A stretch of 64,000 bases of DNA from Sisyra terminalis (taxonomy: Eukaryota; Arthropoda; Insecta; Neuroptera; Sisyridae). Below the pieces are notes generated by a model that was given only the letters and a program-made list of their open reading frames with translations, did no database searches and was not told where the DNA came from. Each line of letters opens with the position of its first letter. The stretch's first letter is position 1. Made by a program: the position numbers and the translations under genes. Below, in pieces: positions 57,621-64,000 of the stretch. Location of the stretch: assembly GCA_958496175.1 (NCBI GenBank), contig OY292279.1:9052001-9116000 (forward strand). Reading direction: 5' to 3'.

Positions 57621-60600
57621 GGAATGATTTATTTCTCTGAAAATGAACAAAATACCATAAACTGGATCATTCTTAAAAGGACTGCATAAAAATATATGTC
57701 ATTTAATGGGATAATTGCTTGGGAAAATAAAACTTAATGTAAAGCAACTAAATATAAATGCAAAAGATTGACATAAAATTGATAGTTTTCAAAGGGTGAG
57801 CTTTCTATTTAAATATATATTTCTTCTACTGACTATTAAAGGATTATTTTAGGTGAAGAGTAAAGTGAAAAATTGTTTGTCCTAAGTGTCAAAAAGGATA
57901 ATTTTTAATTTTAAATAAGGATTTAAAAGGAAGTGTTTATTTTTTAATCCATGATATCAATTAGTTCAATCCACTGTTGAAAAGGAAATGTAGTTTAAAG
58001 GATATTTGCTTGGGCAATATTCAAACAAATGCTGTTCTATGAAACATCCGGTATTCTATCGAAGGATAAGTACCTACCTTATGGTACTGAGTACCATATA
58101 CTGCTATACCTACTTCAATAATGAAAAAAGCTCTAGTACCTTTTTGGTCGGTCTATATCTGGATAGGATGCTTTACTGTTTAGTTTTTAATTTAGTTCGT
58201 GAATAAATCGGGCGACAATGAAAATTTAATCCCATAAAAGAAAATTAAACCATATTTAATCGTGAAAAGAATTAAAAATAAGAGAAAATGCAATTATACG
58301 TGATATTGACCTATCTAAAGGTGACCTGAGGCGTTAAAAAAAGCTCTGAAAGAAAATTGTCAGGAATGAAGGATAAATCGAAAAAAAAACAAGTATTCTT
58401 TTAAAACAATAATTTATTATTGCCTAATATCATTGGTTACACAAGTTGATATAAATTATATTCAAAAAGTTTATAAAATGATTTATTTTTTTTTGATGTC
58501 CTTAACATTTATCACTTTTAATTCACTGATTTATGCAAGCACTAATTACTCATTACATTTAAGCACTTATTTCACCACTAATTTAAAAGTTTATCCTTCC
58601 ATATTCTTCTTTGTAGTATTTTCTTCATGAATTTGATTGATGGTACTTAAACCATCCACTTCCACTCCTCAAAAGTTCATTTTAGAAATGAAAAATGATC
58701 CAAATTTGTTGTATTCCTCGGTACCAAATAAAATTCCATTACAAAAGTTTCCAAGCTTCAATAACACCGAAACTTACTTGGTAACTCATCTTTAAAAAAA
58801 GATACAATTTTCTTCTGTATAAAAGAGTTGTTTTTTTCAAGTTCCTGTAAGATCTATAGGAAAAAAATATTTTAATAACTTCCTCTGTATGTGTTTTTAA
58901 CATACAAAACTCAATAGAATAAAGATATCGTATTTTTCAGCAATTTATCCATCAAAAATGATTGGCTTTTTATTCAATTTGGTAAGCATAGAAATCGAAA
59001 TTTAAATGACCAATGAGCGCATTAATTTTTACTCCATTATTGCCCCAAAAATTGAAAGACTTATCATTCATATCAATCATTCCATTATCCAGAATGGTTT
59101 GAACAAAATTAAAACAAAAACCCAAAGAAAAATGGAAAATTTCAATTCTATTCGACACAAGATTGACGGGGCGTCGAACTTAAAAAGTAATTTTCCAATT
59201 TCCAATATATATGTGACAACAAAATTGACGAGTGACAAGAATATTGAACATCTCACAAAACATGTACACATTCCCAATAAATCTCTTCCAGGAAAATAAA
59301 AACGTCAATATTTCCCATTCTTCCCAATAAATAATTTCAAACTTACCATTTCTTATCGACCACCCATCCATCCCCCGTGTTTTCTCCAATAGTTTTCAAG
59401 GATTTTCCCATAGAAATCCGGCAGGAATTTCATAAATAAAACAAGCAAAAATATTTTTTATACAGATGATTATGTTTATTAACATCAGTTGTATTAAATC
59501 TGTTTTCTGTAAAAGATCTTAAATAAAAAATATCACATAGTTTATTTACATTAAAACAGGTAGCACATAAAACAACTGTATGCAGTACGCAACTAACATA
59601 TAAAGTGCGGGTGACATACATTATCACTGGAATAATAATAATTAATCAATTAATAATAATTAATATTACATAATTACATTATAATTTAGCTAGAGACATA
59701 TTTTTCTTCAGATAAAATTGGGCTTAATCGCGTCGGTTTATTAAATTTTTAGGTAAAAACTTGTCTATGTTGTATATTATAATATAATATTTAAAATGAT
59801 CATATACTTGTTAATTTATGCATAAATTACTTAAACATGTAACTATTTACATAATCTAAAAAAAACTTCTTTAATTAATTGTTAGTATCATTGTCCAAAT
59901 GAGGTTTTTTATGTCTCAAACCATAAAAATTAAAAACACCTAAAATGTTGAATAAATTTTTAGATTCATTTACCAATATAATAATGCTATCGTTAATGAT
60001 AATGTAATTTTACACGTGAACTATATTACAAACTGAACATTTCTTTAAATTCAAATACATTTAGATAAACAGGTACCTATAAAAATATTTACATTAATTT
60101 TTTTTTTTTTTAAATAAATACATTCATTATTTATTAATTACTTTCAATTAATATAATATACTAAATGCACATTTTGAGAAAAAAAAAACGAAAGTGAAAG
60201 AATATTCGATGGTAATGTGAAAGAGTTTTAATGGTAAAACAAACAGGAGAGTCTGAAAAGCTTTTGGGAATTTAATTTGAACCGGATTGCTTTAAAAGCT
60301 GTCATTAGGTACATTAGTTAAGAAAATGAATAATTCTTTTGAATATTTTTTTGAGACTTTAGAATTTGTAGTAATTAAAATTAACAGTTAATTAGGTGTC
60401 AACCGGAATACAATTCAACCAACTGTTATGATCCAGACTGCAAACAAGTAGGAAAGATTTTCTGAGGAAATTTTTGAAAGATATGCAAATATCTATATGG
60501 CCTCATTTCTTCAAAATCATAACAAAAAAAGGCTTCCAGAAGACTTTTTTCTGTCTTTGTAAAACGTCAAAAATTTGAGCTTTTTAAGAAGTCCGCAAAA

Positions 60601-63600
60601 GCTCCATGTTTGAAGCCAGAAAAGCTCTTTATTCTGAATTCTGCAAAAACTCTGTTTTTTGAACTCAGAAGACAAGAGCTTTTTAAGAATTCTTTAAGAA
60701 ATACTTTATGAGATTTCCTTAAAAACTTTTAAGGGGATCATATTGTTTACTGAGGATTTGAACTTTCGAAACCACCAAATTAAAGGGTAGAAAATTATGG
60801 TGATACGTTTAAGAGAAGAGATTCAACAAAACTTATGTTGAAGTATTATGAATTTAAAATAAATAAATTATAATTCGGTAGGAATAGGGTTGCAAATTTT
60901 GGGTGAAAATCTGATGAAGTTTTTTTGGATCATTTTCATAGCTCTCTTTTTTGAAGTCATAAAAAGCTCTTTAACCTGAAATCTGCCAAAGCAGTCAGAA
61001 AATAAAAGCTTTTTAAGAGTTCTTCTAGAAATACTGCTATGATATTAAGGTCGCACATCTTTTGTAAAACATAAAGATGTCTAAATCGTGTATAAGACTT
61101 CCTTAAAAACTTTTTAGGGGAGCATATTGTTTGCTGGGTTTTTTGGAACTTTGAAACCACCAAATTAAGGGTAGAAATTTATGATGAAACATTTAAGAAA
61201 AGAGATAAACAAAACTTAATTTATGGTTTCAAAAAGTTATGAATTTTTAAGAATAAAATCAACTAAAATTTGCAAAGCTTTTTACCCCTTAATTTGGAAG
61301 AAACGAACAAGCCTTTTTTCCAATTTTAACTCGTATAATAGAATTGCAAATTTTTGGTGAAAATCGTAAGTTTATTTGGATCATTTTCAAAGATTTATCC
61401 GTAATAGTTATACATGGTTAATTCCATTGTGTTTAAAAAATCATTCAAAAATATGAAGTATAACTTTTGAATTTTGATAAAATTAGGGATCAAATTTTCA
61501 TAATTTAGCGACAAAACATTTCTTTGAAAAAATAAGCTATCGTTGGCTCGACTTAAGAAAATGAAAAATTTTTATGAGGTGGTATTTTCGCTTTAATAAT
61601 GGTTAAAAATCAAAGATTTGTTATAGTCTGTATTGAAGTTTTATGGTCCTGTTTAGCATTGAATATAACGAAAATTGGTTCCAAATGTTAAAATTTCATC
61701 TTCAACTATTTCTTCCTTTAAATAAATACTTTAAAAATTTCATTTTCAATAGTTTTCGAGATGGTACAAAAACTGTCGAGAAATTCATCAAACGACAATT
61801 AATCGACGAGTTTTAAAGCACCTTGGAAATAATTGGCTCAAAACGTTGATTCAGACCAATCAAATCCTTTGATTTTCATCCCCTTTAGGGAAATTAACGT
61901 TTTTTTATTCCCTTAACCACCGAAAAACTGAGGATTTGCGACAAATTTGATAGTTATAGACCCAATTTTGAAGAATTTTTCTGGGTCTCAATAAAATTAA
62001 AAAACAATACTTTACTGGATTGAAATGAGTACAAAACGTTTTTTTCTTGCAAAGAAACATAGTTTCGATGATAATTAAAGAATAAATCCGAAAAAAAATC
62101 CAAAATATTGATAATTTTTATATTAAAAGTAATTCTTCCCCAAATGAAAGCTCTATCGCTGGCATTTTCTTTCAAACTAGCTAAACTTTGCAGACTTTTC
62201 CTGTCATTTTATTAATGTGTGATGTAAAGCTTCTTTTAATGAAAATCCCAATTTTCTGCGTATTGTACTTGGACGGGTGTGATGTTTTTCTTTTTTTCTC
62301 AACTAAATAATCTCAAAATTGATTTTCCATACATTTTTTTTTCGTCTTACACACTTAACTAAAAGAAAAATCAACAATTTTCTTCAATTTCAATCGTAAA
62401 ACATTTTTTTTTGCTTATAATATTCAACAACTTGCCAAATAATATATTAATTTTTTTTTCTACAAATAGTACTCAAATATAAATATAACATTTTCCTCCT
62501 TAAAATAGTGCCCAAAATATTTTTAAACGAATTTTGCGTTCATTTATTGATTTATTTCCATAACCACTCGATGCAATTTTTGTAAGAAATTCACACCTTA
62601 ATATCAGTTTTTTTGAATTTTCCTTGGTGTTACTTCGAAAGAAAATTTATGAAATTTCAATAGTAAAACCGGTCATTTAAATCGAACAGAAACATATTTA
62701 TAACACCTAAGGAAATTTAGACAAAAATTCATCAATTTTATTTGAAATTTTCAAAACTTTTTTCTAGTGTTAACTAAAAGAAATACGCAGAACAAGGATA
62801 AACCTGAACGACATATAATTATAAATAATTCTCTTTAAAATTATATTAATATATATATTATTTATACTTATATACAGCAAAAAGGCATTATACATCCATT
62901 TTTTTTTGTGTGTAATTATATTTTTTAGTAAAAATTTTCTTCTTTTTCTCGACCATCTCTATATATATATACTTATCTTAACAATATTAAGAAATTTAAA
63001 TACAATATACTACAAAGCTTCGTCACAAATTCTAATAAAATAGTATGGCGTTAAATACCGCAATATAGTGTTAAAAGAGTCACTGACTTATTCGATTCAA
63101 TTTGACTGAGTTTTGTATGATAAAATTGATATATCAGTTTAAATAATGGCAAGTGAACTAATTACAACGAAAAAAAATATGATAAATGAGTACTTAATTA
63201 ACTAATTTATTAATCGGATATTTGAATTTTTAGTATTGGAAATGGAAACTTTGAAATTTTGAACCGAAATTCGTGGTTTTTCATCAAATTGGCATTTTAT
63301 TCAAATCATGGATATGAAAACCATTACAAATTTTAGATTCAAAGTTTCAAAATTAAAATCGTACAGAATAAAAAAATACCAAACCAAAATTCGGTGTAGG
63401 CTCTTATAAAGCATTTTATTTTATTTTTCTTGTTAGTAGAAAAATGTTTTATTGTCTTGAAAACGTTTATTACTTTGACTAGATATAAATCTTTTTATTT
63501 CCTATACTATTATTTTCAAAAAAAAAAAAGACAAAAATACGTACATCAATCCTCTGGCAATTGGCATTGAAGTGATTACCATACCACAAACCAAAAACCG

Positions 63601-63844
63601 AGACAATGTACTTGAAAGCCCTTTGAATACTTCTTGACAAATATTCATCTCCTTATTATTCAAATAAATTACAAAAACCAAAAGAAAAACTTTTTATATA
63701 ATAAATATATACAGAAATACTTTTAAATTTTCATTGGTCCTGTTTTACATGCAATATGATAATTTTCTCATCTTAATATATGTGATGTTATTTATCACAT
63801 ATTCCTGATATATCAGCCCAATTCTGATACTATAGTACGGGAGT
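57621..63844. other. Long AT-rich non-coding stretch
   Basis: No coding region or RNA gene is supported over 6.2 kb. A diverged tandem duplication lies at about 60605-61250 (listed separately). The block 58960-59400 is less repetitive and may be a conserved regulatory element. The stretch nearest the right edge (about 63200-63840) probably holds the 3' UTR of the minus-strand gene whose last exon follows; TTTATT (AATAAA on the minus strand) occurs near 63466 and 63492. Confidence 0.4.
60605..61250. repeat. Diverged tandem duplication (~340-385 bp offset)
   Basis: 'AAAAGCTCTTTA' (60619 and 60961), 'CTTCCTTAAAAACTTTT' style blocks and 'CCACCAAATTAA' (60772 and 61157) recur in the same order. 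A block of about 45 bp is extra in the second copy. A further match ('TTGGATCATTTTCA') at 60927 and 61376 suggests a third partial unit. Confidence 0.55.
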
Positions 63845-64000
63845 TTAGTTCTTCTGGAGACGTCGGGAATGGCTACTACGTAGTCGACCGGTCGTTTCTT
63901 TTTTGGAACTTTCAATCGATGAAGACGTTGGCTTCATGTCGGCCTCGATAATTTCTTTTTTGTCACCAACGGACGACGATGGACCCTTTTCGCTCATTGA
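63845..64000 (-). CDS. C-terminal exon of an unidentified gene (partial)
   Basis: The minus strand is open from the window edge to a TAA at 63845-63847, giving 51 residues that begin before the edge. The composition is clearly less AT-rich than the preceding 6 kb and codon use looks coding. The peptide is rich in Ser and in charged residues (acidic and Lys in the first half, then RLRSSHSRRLQKN at the end), without a membrane segment or known motif. The tail resembles a disordered, basic C-terminus. I do not recognise the protein. A short ORF by chance is possible but less likely given the composition shift. Confidence 0.6.
   Translation of the reverse strand, partial: SMSEKGPSSSVGDKKEIIEADMKPTSSSIESSKKETTGRLRSSHSRRLQKN

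Overview
This 64 kb window is AT-rich animal DNA, most likely from an insect. The evidence is the mix of non-LTR, Penelope-like, mariner, hAT and fold-back elements, the short introns (54-67 bp), and the typical insect RTE and Jockey relics. I cannot name the species from the sequence. Genes are few: one multi-exon gene I recognise, a beta-1,4-galactosyltransferase (GT7) running + from 24125 to 27650 without its 5' end, and one C-terminal exon on the minus strand at the right edge (63845-64000). Almost everything else with structure is mobile DNA, much of it nested.

Left part (1-24 kb): mostly non-coding. It holds two tandem hAT MITE copies at 2.2-3.9 kb, one split by a 5'-truncated LINE with RNase H; a Jockey-like LINE relic (9.7-10.6 kb); several short palindromic cassettes with hammerhead-ribozyme cores (11.1, 11.7, 15.1, 15.5 kb); a 1.35 kb palindrome (17.6-19.0 kb); a TTAA-flanked non-autonomous transposon (19.35-20.1 kb); and a 2.2 kb fold-back element with ~178-bp internal repeats (21.2-23.4 kb).

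Middle (24-46 kb): the galactosyltransferase gene has one intron enlarged to 2.4 kb by an RTE-type repeat, a tRNA-like module and a 0.8 kb palindromic MITE. It is followed by a LINE relic, a second MITE of the same family, and a LINE carrying a mariner-like element that itself carries a hammerhead cassette (three nested levels). Inverted RTE copies lie at 33.3-34.2 and 43.9-44.9 kb. Between them are Penelope-like elements with terminal hammerhead motifs, interrupted by a pogo-like element and by a CACTG-ended transposon carrying a conserved arthropod protein relic.

Right part (46-64 kb): a 1.6 kb satellite array (47.6-49.2 kb) and a 7.5 kb multiply palindromic region (50.05-57.6 kb). The latter carries five tRNA-like Pol III modules and a recurrent UUCG-capped hairpin with compensatory changes. 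Then comes about 6 kb of AT-rich DNA with little structure, and the terminal exon.

The two strongest leads for something little described are (1) the set of palindromic cassettes with outward-varying but self-complementary hammerhead stems, independent of any Penelope ORF, and (2) the fold-back family with an internal tRNA-like promoter in each arm. Exon joins and family names come from reading the sequence by eye; no database search or folding program was run.
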